Under the pieces are notes generated by a model. It did not search any database. It saw only the letters and a list, made by a program, of their open reading frames with translations, and was not told where the DNA came from. 64,000 nt of DNA from Hypericum androsaemum (Eukaryota > Streptophyta > Magnoliopsida > Malpighiales > Hypericaceae). The DNA lies in contig OZ023188.1 of assembly GCA_963995505.1 (NCBI GenBank), positions 16,629,912 through 16,693,911 of the forward strand, in the 5' to 3' direction. Positions 34,067 to 47,806 of the stretch are shown one piece after another. Within the stretch, counting starts at the first letter, position 1; each line of letters starts with the position of its first letter. Both the position numbers and the translations under genes were made by a program.

Positions 34067-36268
34067 CGTTCAAGATTTTTGTAAGTTATGATATTCAGAA
34101 TCGACCACGACAATTTAAGACAATTTTTAGAAGTGGTTCTCTATTACTATGTAAAATTTAAACCAAAACTTTGTTGTAACTTTTGACCAACTTTTCATTT
34201 CGAGTGACCTTCAAGATTGGCATCTACTTATCACAGAAGTAGTAAATTTTGGAGTGTCTAGATTATTAAATAGTCACTTTCAATTTTTTTTATTGTGTGA
34301 ATATATAAAAATTAATTTATGTGTAAACGTTGGGGAAAAAAAAATTAAGTTGGAGCAAGTACCAAATGACCAAATTTTTTTAACTATATGTTATTTGGTT
34401 ATCTATTGTGCAGACTAATATAGATTTAGTTATAGTCAGATAAAATTTTAAATGATAACAAAAAAAAGTTATTAAAAATTTTACACATTACATCGTTCAT
34501 TACTGGAACTCGAAAATGACCAAATAGTCCCGCCAGCGCCATTCTTTACCATTCGACTTAGTTAGGCCTCAATGATTGATTTTGATTTTGTTGTTATTTG
34601 AAATACGATGATTGATTGCCTGTACCCATATTAAGGACATTGCAATAGTGTCCGTAAAGCTTTCATAGCCGAAGTATGTGGAAGAATCAAAATATTCAAA
34701 AGAAAAGGATAAGCTTTGACAAGGCATCAAAACAAAAGGGATAGACAAATATTACAATAATTTTTAATTAAATTTTTTTTATTAACTTGGATATGTAGTA
34801 GATAGAAAGGAATCAAGGGACCATTCTAGAAAAAAAGAAGGGAAAAGAATCGAAGATAGGCAAATATAAAAGGAAATGAAGATTGCCTTGTGTCCGTCTT
34901 TTAAACAACTCGTGAGTAACGTGTATCTTAGACGTTACGCCTTCTCTTCCTCCTCTTTATTCTTCATCTAAAAAGACAAGAAGTTTTTGTCCGAAGCTGA
35001 GTCCAAACACCAAATTATTCGAATTAAAATCCAAAAAAAAATTTAAATTTTAGATTCGAATAATGAATATTTTGCTCACCCTAATTGTCAGGAGCTATTT
35101 TTTTAATTTCAAACCATAGAAACACATTGAATTTCAAATTTTAAGGATTTTGGTTCTCGGTTTTTGTTCGATCCACTAACCTAGAAGGCACAGGGTTCAA
35201 GATTGGATTAACTCAAGTCAGGGATGATGAGAATTACTCAAAAAACATAGAGTAAGATAGAAATGAACAAGTGATTAGATTAAGTGACAATAACTAATTT
35301 AATTAAAAAAATTCAAATTCGCCATTATAAATTTAGCAAATTAAATATTTGTTAGAAAGTTTTTGTTTTTCAAAAACCAACCGTACTTTTCTATTTGCAT
35401 AAAACTTTTTCCGTGATCTTTGGCTCCTGATACCATGCGTCTTTGTGAAAGCCAGAGGGAGCGATGCTTCTAATTCAATGGATTAATGGCGAAGGTATTG
35501 TCAATTAAACGTCATCGTAATGACGCACATTTCATGACATCACCACAATTCTTTTTTACTATATGGTAGTTCTTGCCTTCTTTATGAAGCGTACAAACCT
35601 CAGATTTTGCATACGAACTTTGGAAGAGTCGGTGGAGGAATATAAAAGATAATCCTCAAGGGAGTTAGAAGATTAACCAGATTTACAACAGAATTCTGAA
35701 CGTTAAAATTAAGTATCGTGATTTTATTCTAAAAACTCGAACTCTAATTTTTTCTAGTCAAATTACTTGATCTGTCACTATACCCTGTGAAGTAAAAATA
35801 GTTATAATTCTCATTCCACCTAAAATTCTAAGAATTTTTTACAGTTAAAATAGATTCATAAATTCAATCGACTCGCTAAATAGATATCTAGTTAATACAA
35901 TAAAATTTATCTAAAATGATATCTTGAGATCGGATAAAATTATCAATTTAGAGAAGTTATCACATAAAAAAAGTTTACTTTTTTTTACTACAAAAAATTA
36001 TTTTGTCAGTATTCAAATCACCAAAATCTTATAAATAAATTATACTTATTTCTTTTTCCACATTCAAATATCAAAAAAATATATTAATAACAATCACATT
36101 TATTATCTCATAGAAAATTTCAATATTTTGTGAATTTATAAATAATTTATTAACATCTATTTATGATAAAATTTTCATCCAAAAAATACTTATAAATTAG
36201 AAAATATTTCTCTAAATTTATCAATAGCCTTTATAGATATAACTCCTAAACAATCTTCTCATGTTACC
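34067..36268. other. AT-rich intergenic with hAT MITE relic
   Basis: No gene. At about 35010-35083 the sequence TTATTCGAATT ... GATTCGAATAATGAATATTTTGCTCACCCTA has the right-hand end of the same hAT-type MITE family as 3763-4273 (TAGGGTGAGC when inverted), but a matching left end is not seen. The rest is very AT-rich. Confidence 0.45.
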
Positions 36269-36706
36269 ATGACCGACAAGATTCAAAAAGAACTATGTCA
36301 ATACGACAACCATAATATTAGTCATAAAAGTTTTCAACAATAACTTGAGGATAAGCATAATCTCAAGGTCATTCAATCTACTATATCCAATAATCTTCGT
36401 CGTAGTGCACAATTACTCAATGTTGGCCACTTGAATGAAAGTTCAAAATGCTAAAAGTCTGTCACATTTCTGCTCATGGAAATAGCGATGCTAGAGTGGT
36501 TTACCACTTACCAAACTAAGATAAATATTACTGGTGATCTGTTGAAAGAAAATGGTGCATTCTTCCTAAATCAATTATATCCCGATGAAAAATCTTTTGA
36601 TTTCTCAAATGGATTGTTAGAGAGATTAAAACAGCGTCATGGAAATAAGTTTTTTCTAGCACATACTAGCATTTTAAAATATTATTCAACTTCGCAAAAT
36701 ATGTAA
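36269..36706 (+). pseudogene. Pogo/Tigger-like transposase N-terminal relic (CENP-B type HTH)
   Basis: One frame reads MTDKIQKELCQYDNHNISHK, then LEDKHNLKVIQSTISNNLRR, then EWFTTYQTKINITGDLLKEN, then SNGLLERLKQRHG. This is the tandem psq/CENP-B helix-turn-helix arrangement of pogo/Tigger transposases. Stops at the positions after QQ and after SKC break it. The DDE catalytic region is absent. The relic lies in AT-rich DNA between the RPW8-like and reticulon genes. Confidence 0.7.
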
Positions 36707-36949
36707 ATATATATATTTAAAAATATCACTTTATGCAAAAATTGGGACCGAAATTTTGCACTAATATTTTCTTAAAAAGTATAGTTATTACAATATATGG
36801 ATTATTAAATTTTAACACTAATCTTATTTCAGGACCAATATTTTTTATCAATTTAGAAAGATTATCATTTTAAAAGAATCACTTTACATAGATTTATAGA
36901 TTTTACTGTATAGAACAAAGACACAGCAAAATAAATCTAAATGTGGACT

Positions 36950-37262
36950 TCAAGCCCAATACGTCAGCTGGGGCCATACCCGGCAATAAGACTTTCTTCG
37001 ACTTGAACGTCATCCGCCTGTGCAATGAAAACAAGTACAAGGAGGCCATTGACATTCTCTCCGACCAAAACCGCCTCTGAGAGGCCGTCTAGCTGCTGGC
37101 CCGCCCCTTGGTGTTCGTCTACTCCACGCTTGTCAACCACTGTCTGGGTAACCGGGCCCTTGAAGAGAGCAGGAGGGTTCATAGGCGGTCCGGGTTCGTG
37201 CCGGCGTTGTTTATAACCAACCGGGTTGCTAGATATTTACGTGAAGTGCGGTAGCCTGAGGC
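36950..37262 (+). pseudogene. PPR protein fragment, broken by two stops and a frameshift
   Basis: The frame reads FFDLNVIRLCNENKYKEAID, ILSDQNRL-stop-EAV-stop-LL, FVYSTLVNHCLGNRALEESR, RVH and GFVPALFITN, then in the next frame LDIYVKCGSL. This is the typical start of a plant PLS-class pentatricopeptide repeat protein (FVYSTLI.. RALE.GR.VH, LF..N.L.D.YVKCG.L). Both stops fit C-to-T changes (CGA to TGA, CAG to TAG). A one-base shift near 37228 breaks the frame. GC content is higher than in the flanks, so it came from a gene elsewhere. Confidence 0.8.
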
Positions 37263-37571
37263 TCACTCGTATAACTCACTCGTATCAGTCGCCTTACTAT
37301 CTAATCGACTTGGTTGCAAGATTATAATCCGTAGGACAGAACAAGAGTGTCACATCCATGCGAACGACTCCCGCTCGACGCGGAATGTTCGGACAAAATC
37401 ACGATAAACTGTCACAGAAGGAATAGCTTCTGAAATCGAATTCAAACTCTTATTTCTCCCTATTCACTTTTCGGAACCATATTGTCAAAGAAAAAAAAAA
37501 TTCAACGTTAGCTTAGCACTTACAACTACTATATGTTTAATGATGTTCCAAAATAAACAAGTCGAGCATCA

Positions 37572-39141
37572 CTATTCGACTTTCTTGTCCTTTTTCTCCT
37601 CGTGAATTACCTTTCTTTTGATTTTCTTGATAAGTTTCTCGTCCACCATTTCATACAATTGTCTCGCCTTCATGTTTATCCAGTGTTGGGTCCTCTCTAT
37701 CTTGTCCTTGTTCTTCTTGTAAATCACCGGGATGGTCAGTCCTCCTATTATACCTGCGGAAGACGAATAAATAAACACTACACCATGAATATTTGTATAT
37801 TGCATTCTTTTTATGTCTACGCTTTGGGTGCGTTTGTTCCAACTTCTGGACTAGTTGTCCTTCAGCAATAGTTTTCAGATTTGAACCATGCGAACGGAAA
37901 CTATAAACACGCGAATCATAGGCTTGTACAGCAATGGATGCCCCCTTCAAGACATTATAACTTAATTCGAAGTCGACCACAGTCACATGAAAGATAATAT
38001 GGATTGTGTTCAGGAGGTCACCTGTGTAAAGCATCGTCGGGAAATCGAAGATACTTCCTATGTAAGAGAGAACCCACAGGACAGCGAGTACACGAGCAAA
38101 TATAAACCACTCACTCCCCGCACTCACATGGAACATCCACCAAATTCCTGCTTCGGTTGATCGATGAAGCTTACGTGCAACTTCAATCGCCGTGAGCTCC
38201 GATATCTCAAATCCCGACAAGTTCGGTTCCTCCCTAAAATGGATCACAGGATTATCTATCCATACATCATGTCATACGGGGTTATTCTCCCTATGACACA
38301 CTCCCAAAATTTTACTTTAGTCACAACATACTATTTTGTATATCCAACTATTAAAATTTTACTAATTTATGGAAGATCCGATTGAGATCCGGTCCCTGTC
38401 AAAGCTTGTTATTAAGGAGAAAAATGAATTATATATAAAGATGGTGGAATTTGTAAGCTATCTGAAACAGATAGCGAGAGCTATATCCCACCAAGATAAA
38501 TCCCAATTTAATCTAGCCAATGCAAAGTTTTGTCGATTTCGGATTCGAATTCAATAAAACATTGATACTCAATAATTTCTCTCAAAATATTATTTACAAG
38601 GTTCCAACTTGGTTAATTATCCAATTTACTTACCTCGATAGAGTTTCAACAAGGCTTCGAGTGCACCCTCGTGTTCTAGAGACTTAACACTAAATATGTA
38701 CATATTCTTGTATTAATATAAAATAGCCTTAAAAAAAATCGAACCTTCAGAACAAGTTAGAAAAGATAAGCTCAATTAAAAGGTAAAAAAAATAATTCCT
38801 CACAAACATAATATCGTACTTGCGGAAAAGTCTGACCAGTTGACCATAAGCGAAGAGCGAAGTAACGACGAACATGGCGACCCATGAGGCGACGGTAACC
38901 AAGTTGAACCGATAAACGTCGAGAAGCACCCATACTGCCGTCGAGACCACCAAAACCAAACCGCTCAGCTTCTTCCTCCTCCATAGGAATATATCCCTCG
39001 CCGTTTCTGTACCAAATTAATAAACAAATTATTTTGCGCTCCCATAATTAAAATAAAACGCAATCAAATGATGCATAATTATATTTATTGGATTATTGAT
39101 TTACCAGTTGAGGGGAGTGAAGATTGTGTAGACGACGACAT
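37572..39141 (-). CDS. Reticulon-like protein (RTNLB)
   Basis: Reticulons shape tubular endoplasmic reticulum with two hydrophobic hairpins. Four exons on the minus strand (39105-39141, 38820-39006, 38022-38233, 37572-37753) join in frame to 205 residues. After a short MSSSTQSSLPSTG start, the reticulon homology domain begins ETARDIFLWRRKKLSGLVLV. The first hairpin contains VSTAVWVLLDVYRFNLVTV and FVVTSLFAYG. A hydrophilic loop holds SGFEISELTAIEVARKLH, and the second hairpin contains VLAVLWVLSYIGSIFDF, then GGLTIPVIYKKNKDKI. The C-terminus is lysine-rich (KKIKRKVIHEEKKDKKVE) but lacks a canonical KKxx ending. The length is typical of short plant RTNLBs. It is flanked by relics on one side and a decayed copia element on the other, yet has no break. 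Confidence 0.9.
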
Positions 39142-39875
39142 GTCTACGATGTGATGGATCAAACCCCAGGTTTTTTATTGAATGATTTTCGTGGTGTATT
39201 TTCCGATATAGAGTTTATAGTAATTTTTTGTGGAGATTATTTTGGGTTTTCGTATTTGTTAAGGGTGACAAAAATAAGTTGCAGGTGGAGAGGCAAAATG
39301 ATGCATGGGATTACTTTACACGTATAGTGGCACGTGGATTGCGTCCAGGCTTCGTGGCAACGCTCCTGGTTCTGAAGATAAGAGCCGCATTTTTTGTGAT
39401 TTTTAAGTCCTGTGCACCAGATAACAATATTTGAATTTATTTTTAAAAAATTTAAGCTAAAATATTTAATTATATTATTATTATTCATCATAAAAATTAT
39501 TAATCAATAAAATTCTAATTATTTTAATATACCACTTCCTATTTGTAGAGACTATTGTAAGGTTGTTTTTAGTCTGAACGCGGATGCGTTATTGACTTCT
39601 CCAATTAATGATTATAAGTTTGTTGTTATCATTTAACATATTTTGTGAAAGTATCTTGACAACATTGCTGACGGGAAAAAATGGGTAAATGTATATATTC
39701 TATAAAACTACTACGATCCAACACCTGCCTCAGGAGATGCATATTGCTCTACATTGTCATTAAAATGTCGAAATTATTCATGAAATTAATGTCCCCGGAG
39801 TTAATTGGAATCATGCTTGATCCGGGATTGAGAGATTATGTAAAAGAGATTATATTTATAATTGTATATCCATGG

Positions 39876-42800
39876 GTTTTTGCACCCATAATTTTCATAA
39901 TGGACCATGATGTGGCAGGTCCATCTCATCCTTAGACCACCTCTTCTTTGTATGAACTGGCAATTGTTGCCACATAACTTCATACATGGACAAGCTACCA
40001 ATGGTAGCCTTGCCACATGGATGAAGCTAATCACCTTTTGGTGATGACAAGTGCTTGAGATCATAAGTAAAATTATGGTCGAACCTGAAACTGGCAACAC
40101 CCCCAGCACAGGCGTGATAAAGACGCCTACATAGTTTGGAAAAAGAATAATTCTACTGCTCGACTCATCTTACTAAGTGCTATGATGGATGATATTACTC
40201 GGCAATTTCGTGCGTTTGAAAATGTCAAAGACATGTGGGATGCACTTAAAAAAAGATTCGGAAAGCTTTCTGTTTCAAAGCTGCGAGCTTTGACTATAAG
40301 GTTTGATACCTACAAAAAGCGTCCTCATCATTCGATGAAAATACATCTCAGGCAGATGTCAAATATGATCAGTGGGCTAACTGAGGCTGGCCACGTGCTT
40401 AGTAATGAGCAGCAAATCCAAGCTGTCATTCGTTCCCTGCCTACAAATCGGGAACACATGAAAATGACTCTTACCCATGCTGATAATGTTACGACACTTG
40501 ATGACATGGCCCGTCACCTCGAGCTAGAAGAGGATCGCCTCCTAGCAATCAAAGTTCACCCAGAAGCACACGTGAATGGGTCTAGCTTCAGAGGAAGCAA
40601 GAGGAAGATGGGCCAAAAGGGCAAAGGTAAGAACAGCTGGGGAAACAAGAAAAATAAAGCTGAAACTTCTGGAACTAATGTGAATAGTTCTGGAAAGAAG
40701 AAACAACGAAAGTACAACATTTTAAAAGTAAAATATTTCAATTGTCAACAGAAGGGTCACTTTGTAAAAGATTGCAAAGAGAAAAAGAAGGTACATTTTA
40801 TTCACTCATATGCGAGTAAATTATATGTATCAAGTACAATTCTTCTAACTGAAAGTCATCCTATGTGGGTGATTGATTCAGGAGCGACAGACCATGTGAC
40901 AAAGGACCGTGGTACTTTTGTTGAATTCCGATGACTTCTGGTTGGAGCAAAATCTATCTATGTTGGTAATAACGCACGCGTAAATGTCAACGGGATAGGT
41001 ACATGTAGATTGAGCATGCGTGAAGGACGCACCCTACTTCTACATGATATGTTATATGCTCCAGAAACTCGCCGGAATTTAATTTCTGTTTCAGCTTTAA
41101 TGTCTCTTAGTTTTCGTTGGTTGTTTGAGAATAATTCCGTTCAGTTATTTTTGGAACATGTTTTCTATGGTTCTGGTTATAAATCAGATGGTTTTTTAAT
41201 CATGAATGTTGATCTTTGTGATTTACCTGATTCAAGTTTTTCCTTTGCCACTGTTTCGCAAACGTCTTAAGACGATGTTGTGCTATGGCATTCTAGACTG
41301 AGCCATATTGGTCAAGATCGCTTGAATCGTTTAGCTAAGGCAGGACTGTTGGGTAATTTAGAAAAGGCTATATTACCTACTTGCGAATGTTGTCTAGAAG
41401 AAAAATTGATAAGAAAACTATTTGGAAAGGGAACTAGAGCCAATGATCCATTGCAATTAGTCCATTCTGACATCTGTGGTCCAATGAATGTGAGGGCTAG
41501 ACATGGAGCATATTTTTTCATCACTTTTATAGATGACTATAGTAGATATGGTCAAATCTATTTGATTTCTCACAAATCAGAAGCAATAAGTTGTTTCAAG
41601 ATATTTATGAATTATGCTGAGAATCAACTAGATCGAAAGATTAAGGCCTTACGAACTGATCGTGGTTGCGAGTATCTTTCCGATGAATTTAAAGCTCTGT
41701 GTCAAGAAAAAGGAATTGAACATCAGTTGTCCATTCCTTATACACCTCAACAAAATGGGGTAGCAGAAAGAAGGAATAGAACCCTTCTTGACATGGTTAG
41801 GTCTATGATGGCGGAGGCAAATAAGCCTATATCCTTTGATGGAGATATGCTCCATACCACCACATATGTCCTAACTCGTGGGCCCTCCAAGTGTGTCACC
41901 CCTACTTCTCACAAGCTGTAGATAGGTCGAAAGCTCGATCTAAGCTACTTAAGGCTGTGAGAGTAGATTTTCTTACGTCCATCTGTGTGAGTATCTTACA
42001 AAGAGTGTCTTTGTTGAATACTCATAAGTATCAAAGAGATACGTGTTCGTGGGCGAAGTGAGTAGCGACTTACTTTGTATAAAACTGATGAGCTAGAATC
42101 ATCTGGATCACTCCTTCTGAGTGGGAGAATTATGGAGGAGGAATATTTACCACCTCTGGCTGATCCGGAAGTTCATGATCAAAATGATCTTCATCTCATA
42201 AGCAGTATGAAGGATCTTCATCTCAGTGGGAGCATGATTGATCTTTATCTCAGTGGGAGAAAAATTCTAAATTCCAGTGGGAGTTTGGAATATAACTTCT
42301 GTAGGAATACGATTCCAAATTACGATGAATATAAGAAATGTTTATCAAAAATAGAATTTTGTGAAGCTAAAAGAATAAATCTTTCACACTAACGACTTAA
42401 GGTCGAAGGTGTGGGAAATGCTCTCTTGAATAAAGGTACAAGTGAGATTGCTTTTAGCAAATCCTATAAGATGACAATGAACACAAGTATATTTCTGATG
42501 CTCTATCAGTTCCCAATTAGATTGAATTAGTTAAAGCAATGAAGAAAGTTATGACTTTCATAAAATAAAACCATGTTTAAGAACTGGTTAAATGTTGACC
42601 TACCTAAGGGGCGCAATTTGAGAATTAATAGATTCTCGGGATTAAGCGTAAAAGACTCGTTTAGCTGTCATAGAATTCACAAAACGTGAAGACACTGACT
42701 ACGAGAAGTCATCCTCGGTTGTTGTGAGATTCATGCCTTTTAAGTTTATTCTGGCTATAATGACTTGCTTGATCTAGAGCTACATCAAATGGATGTAAAT

Positions 42801-45211
42801 GCTGTACTTCTCGGTGGAGAATTGGATGGAGAAACCTATATGGTTCAACCAGAGGGTCAAATCCAAAAGAATGAGGTAGTAAACGTAGAGTTTGCTAATG
42901 TTGAGATTTGATCATGGCCTCATACAGTCTTCAACACAGTGTTGTACTCGTCGACTAATTTTGATCATGTCGTATGATTTCGAATTGATTGACGAATACT
43001 ATGATGTCTATTTTAAATGCTCAAGAAAAATTTTGTCATTGTATATTGTATGTAGATGGCATACGAATAGCCATAATTGACTAAATATATCTTAACAAGG
43101 TCAAAGTGTGGTTTTCAGCCAACTTTGAAATAAAAGGTATGAGAGAGGTTGATTACATACTCGGAATTAAGATTTCGAGGAATCGTTTCAGTTTGACGAT
43201 TCAAATGTGATGACAGCAATCTATAGTATGCCCTAGTAGTCAAAAGGTCATTTTCTGAATAAAGACTTATATCCAAAAATACATCAGAAGCTAAAGGATG
43301 TGATAGATGTCCTTTAAGCGAATGCTATGGATTGTCTCAATCCAAGCAAAGCACATTGACAATCGGTCAAAGAAATTATGAAGTACCCAAAAATAATTAT
43401 AGAATCATCATTGAGTTATCAAGTCAAGACTTGGTATTGAGGAGTTATACTATGCCTATTGGGCACGAGATGTAGAAGAATGAGAATCCATATCAGGATT
43501 TATTCTTCTTGCTAATTGGAGTAGCTATCTCGTGGAGTAGCTATATATAGACTTGTGTCTATCTCCTAGTGAGCTGTAGGGGCAGACTAATTTACTTCTA
43601 TAGCTGCTATGTAAGAAGTGATATCGTTAAGAAGAGTCTTAAACTATTTATCCCTAACTACCTCAAGAGAATCAGTGAGCAGATTCTTTGCAAAATAGTT
43701 GTGTGTAAAGAAACGAGCATGAAACACATATCTACATGAGATATGAAGGCAGATCCAAAGATGTACCTCATGATGTATTTTGAGAAACATGTTAGGTCCC
43801 AGGATTTGCGAGTGAGTTATTTTTGCTTGTATAGCATCTGTTGAATTTACTATTCAATAGAACTTGATGCTATGTTAGCAATACAGGTGTAAATGTTAAT
43901 TTGAGTGACATTTACTCCACTGCATGTCAGACAGAGAAGTAGCCCGCTCACACGGGTGTTTACCTTAGTGGGAGTCAGTGAGTTGATTCTTGACTGGGAT
44001 GAGGCAATTTTAGAACATTATGAATTATCGAGTGCCTGTTCTAAAATGTGGATGCCGTCTTGCTTAACTACAAGATGGGTCTTGTTAAAGCGAAAGATGC
44101 TGCATTAAATAAGTTTTTTGAAACTTATAGGATTATTTAAAATCCAATGGTAAGAAGTAAGTGAAACTTACCATAATTCTGTCTTGATAGCCTAGAGCAG
44201 TCTTTGTGTAGACTAAAGCTATTGTTTGTAAACATCGAGGCTGATGCTCTAGTATGGTGTTATTTGTGAGAGACATGTGCTCCTTTTAGAGAAAAGAACA
44301 CCATAACACATGGTTCGTGTCATGTGTGCTTTTTGACCAATGGATGGGAAATCAATTTTATTATTTAGTGATTTCAGTTTCCCTGGTGTGAGACTAACTC
44401 TGAAAACTATGGTTTTTTGAAATCGACCCTTAAGATCCTAAATATATTTTGGAAGTATGATTCAGTGCTGCTAGTTTGGAAAGTCTTTAAAGGGGCATGT
44501 TTTGATTCGACCTGGCAAGGCTGACTGGAAAAGCAGGATGTATCATGATGGAAAAAATATTGTTAAGGGAGAAGGTTCTCTATCAATCACATTCGAGACG
44601 CTTCGTGGTTCACTGGTGTACCTATTGTGTTGAGAGCAATACAATAGTGAACACGAATAGATTGCTTCAGAAATTACATATGGAAACAAAGAATGTGAGA
44701 TGAGACCTAGGGTAAGGCATACTTTACGCAATGGAGGTATCGAGATGCTATCATTCAAGTGGCCGAAAAGTGCTCTTGAGTTTAGCTACGTGCACTCGAT
44801 GTATGCTGGTCGCACGAAATATCTGCCAAACACGATAAGAAAAGATTTTGATTATGATCAATTATGTGTGAGTAGAAGAATGTTGAGTTTTTGCACCCAT
44901 AATTTTCATAATGGGCCATGATGTGGCAGGCCCATCTCATCCTTAGGCCACCTCCTCCTTGTATGAAGTGGCAATTGTTGACACTTCATCTCTAGGTGTA
45001 CAAGCTACCAATAGTAGCTTCTCCACATGGAGAGAGAGCCACCAAATGGTGGTGACGTGGGAGAAAAATAATTCTCCCTTAAAAGGAGAAGAGGACGAGA
45101 TCATGAGGGAGATCAGAGGAAAAAAAGGAGGCTGCCACTCACAAGGGATAATTACTAGTTTGATTCCTGTAGTTGTCGATTCGACTCCGAGGTGGATAAA
45201 GTCATGAAAAT
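39876..45211 (+). mobile_element. Decayed Ty1-copia retrotransposon with degraded LTRs
   Basis: A left LTR piece (39876-40045) and a right LTR (from TGTTGAGTTTTTGC at 44881) share GTTTTTGCACCCATAATTTT, GATGTGGCAGG, AAGTGGCAATTGTTG and AGCTACCAAT. The left copy lacks its first bases and carries a large internal deletion. The gag frame 40182-40934 shows a UBN2-type core (FENVKDMWDALKKRFG; LPTNREHMKMTL), a zinc knuckle in which the first cysteine is tyrosine (YFNCQQKGHFVKDC) and protease WVIDSGATDHV, then a stop. Integrase follows at 41280-41921 with HSDICGPM, FIDDYSRYG, LRTDRGCEYLS and TPQQNGVAERRNRTLLD. Reverse transcriptase is reduced to scattered scraps (GELDGETYMVQPEG near 42810; REVDYILGIKISRNRF near 43148). 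The right border is uncertain. Confidence 0.85.
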
Positions 45212-45759
45212 TGTTCTTACTTCGTTTATACGTGGGTAAGAACCGATCAGTGACGAGAATCTGTTACGATCATGTGGATACTGCACTACAAAAAGTAAGT
45301 GTATTTACGTTTAAACGAATTTGTTCGTTAATTAATTTAACGTCAATTATTTTTATGATTTCTAGATTATTATATGTTATAATCACCACAAGGAATCATC
45401 AGAATATTTACTAGACGGCTAATATAAATTTCATAAAAGATAATAAGATAAACACTAAATCAAGTCATAGTAATAAAATCAACTATATGTGAAGTCTCGA
45501 ATGTGTTGTGAACACTATTAGCTTATTATTATAAAATAAAAGAGTGTAACTAATGTCAAAATGCATTTAACCAAACGAAATAAGACATTATTAAATTCAA
45601 GCAAATTTATGTTCAAACCTTGGTAAATGTATATATTGGGTAAAAAATTATCTAAAAAAGAGTTGTAATTACTTAGCTTCGTTACGTCTCGAATACTCAA
45701 AGATAAATCATAAAAGCACCGCCAGAAGATAGTAGTAATACTGAAAAAGGGGCATTAGA

Positions 45760-46050
45760 GTGCTTCACAAATTTCTTGCGTTACACCCTCCTCAATTTAA
45801 GGCCAAAGTGGGCCTTTTTTTTCTTTCTTTTCTATCATTTCTCATGATGAACGGCTATTCACAATTGTTTGTTCACGCGCAAAAGTCAGCATTACGTGTG
45901 GAGCCCATTCTCACATTGCCGGGCATCATTGCAGATTCTGTTCTTCCGGCCATCATTCTCACATGGACCATTGCCTCCGGATACTTGATAAAGGTAATAA
46001 AAGAAAAGAACATGCAAACTTCATGTTCAGCCACTGGCTCAAAAGTTTAG
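45760..46050 (+). CDS. Hypothetical small membrane protein, unassigned
   Basis: A 96-residue frame from an ATG with two hydrophobic stretches (VGLFFLSFLSFLMMN and IIADSVLPAIILTWTIASGYL) that could span a membrane. I recognise no family, see no splice partners and cannot show that it is expressed. It may be chance or a relic. Confidence 0.2.
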   Translation: MLHKFLALHPPQFKAKVGLFFLSFLSFLMMNGYSQLFVHAQKSALRVEPILTLPGIIADSVLPAIILTWTIASGYLIKVIKEKNMQTSCSATGSKV

Positions 46051-47716
46051 CGTAGGGAGGTTGGTTGGGTTTGAGTTATATTTTTTTTGGTTGAAATCAA
46101 CTTTTTTTTTTTGATAAGGTGATTTTATTGAGTAATATTTACAACCTAACAAGTGTAAAAGAGATTACACTTGAAACACCAAACTAATTACAAAGAATTT
46201 CTGGTCGGCCTCAATTCTTACCGGATTACAAATATAAAATAACATCTTGATTGTTTATCTCCTTCGAAATGTTTGCCCAAATCAGCCACTCTTGGACATG
46301 GTAGTGAATAGAAAGCATGAGAAGTTCTCGATGACATTCAACTTCATCAAAAATAGTAGGTTGAAATCAACTTTATCTTGAATATTAACTCAACTAATCT
46401 TTATTCAAATTACATACAATTTTAGAATATTAGTGAAATTATATTAACAAATATTTATTTTCAAATTTGATTATGAATAATGAATCGTGAAAAAGTGCGT
46501 AAAACTTCATACTGTAATAAAGTTTAAATAGAAGGGCGCACGGTCAATTATTAAAAAAATGACAAACGTATTGCCATAATCCCATGCAGATCGAATATAA
46601 TTGATGTATTCTCATGCATAATATTGGAGGCCAGGCCATTATGCAACCCAAAAACGGTATACGAAGATTAAGAGAAAATAAATAAATTTCCAATTCTAAT
46701 TAACCGAGAGGTTATAGTTCGTATAAATGGTGTAGGTCTAAAATGGGTTGTAAAATAGTTATCGAGGCTAGGCTTTAGAGCGGCGAACATAATTATGGGT
46801 AATAAACAACCATGGATAATAGCTAAAGTTATAAGATATTTAAATTCTCAATTCTAAAAGAATTTGATAGTGTTGGATGACAAAAGTTAAAAAATCATGA
46901 ATTCCAATAAATCTGTATTCACGCCGTTGGTATATTTTTTTAATGAAGTTGCAAAACGTCGGTCGATAATTTGGATTAATTATCAAAGATCATGTTCAAA
47001 CTTTGGAAATATAAGTCAAATGTGGATGATTTTTTCTTCTTAAAAAAAGCGAACAAAAGCTTTAAATGAAAAGAATTAAGCATTTATCAAGCTCAATTAG
47101 CGGTGTTCTAATTCTGGTCCCACGAATTCAATAAAGACAGACAAAGTTCCAAAGCGCAAAAGAAATTTCCACATTACAGCCGGAGGCCCGGAACTGATGA
47201 CACTAGCAAAAATCCGTTAAAATAAAAATAGATTTAAATTTTTACTCGATAGATTTTATCTATCTAGTAGACGCTATTTAGATAGTCGTTTATTTTTATG
47301 TTTTTAGGAAATTTTTAGTGCTTTTTGGTACTACAGATATAGTGCACTTGTGCATTTGTGAAATGTTTTTTATGGGTTATAAATTTTTTACATATAAAAA
47401 AGAGTAAATTAAAATTTTACCAATAAAAAAATAACATATTTTTGACCCTCCAAACGAAAGAAGTCAAAAAACCAAATGATGATTAACACCAAATGCGTGA
47501 AATCTGCCCATCATGTATCGCATTTGCAACCAATTAAATCTGTAAACAATCATTCCATTTTCCTTGAACTCGATAACCATAAAAACATTTAATGTCTTCA
47601 TAAACAAACTAATACACTCGACTTGTCCCTGTCCGGATAAATTTCCGAAACAAACTTCAGTTGCCGCGCTTTTTTCTATAGTTATCTGCCAGTAGGGTTC
47701 ATGATCTCTTCTCCCT
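46051..47716. other. Intergenic; possible antisense LINE tail near 46081
   Basis: At 46100-46150 a T run followed by gataaggtgattttattgag looks like an antisense poly(A) retroelement end. The rest is AT-rich without a recognised gene and contains the upstream region of the first SKS gene. Confidence 0.35.
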
Positions 47717-47723
47717 TATAAAC
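47717..47723 (+). promoter_or_regulatory. TATA box of the first SKS gene
   Basis: TATAAAC in the context CCCTTATAAACAAGAGAG lies 90 bases upstream of the start codon, a fitting distance for a short plant leader. Confidence 0.6.
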
Positions 47724-47806
47724 AAGAGAGTGACTCCAGAATTGCACCCAAAGTGGTCACTTCCATTGGTATTCTTTTCTTCATTTGCTTCTCTTTAGAG
47801 ACTCAA

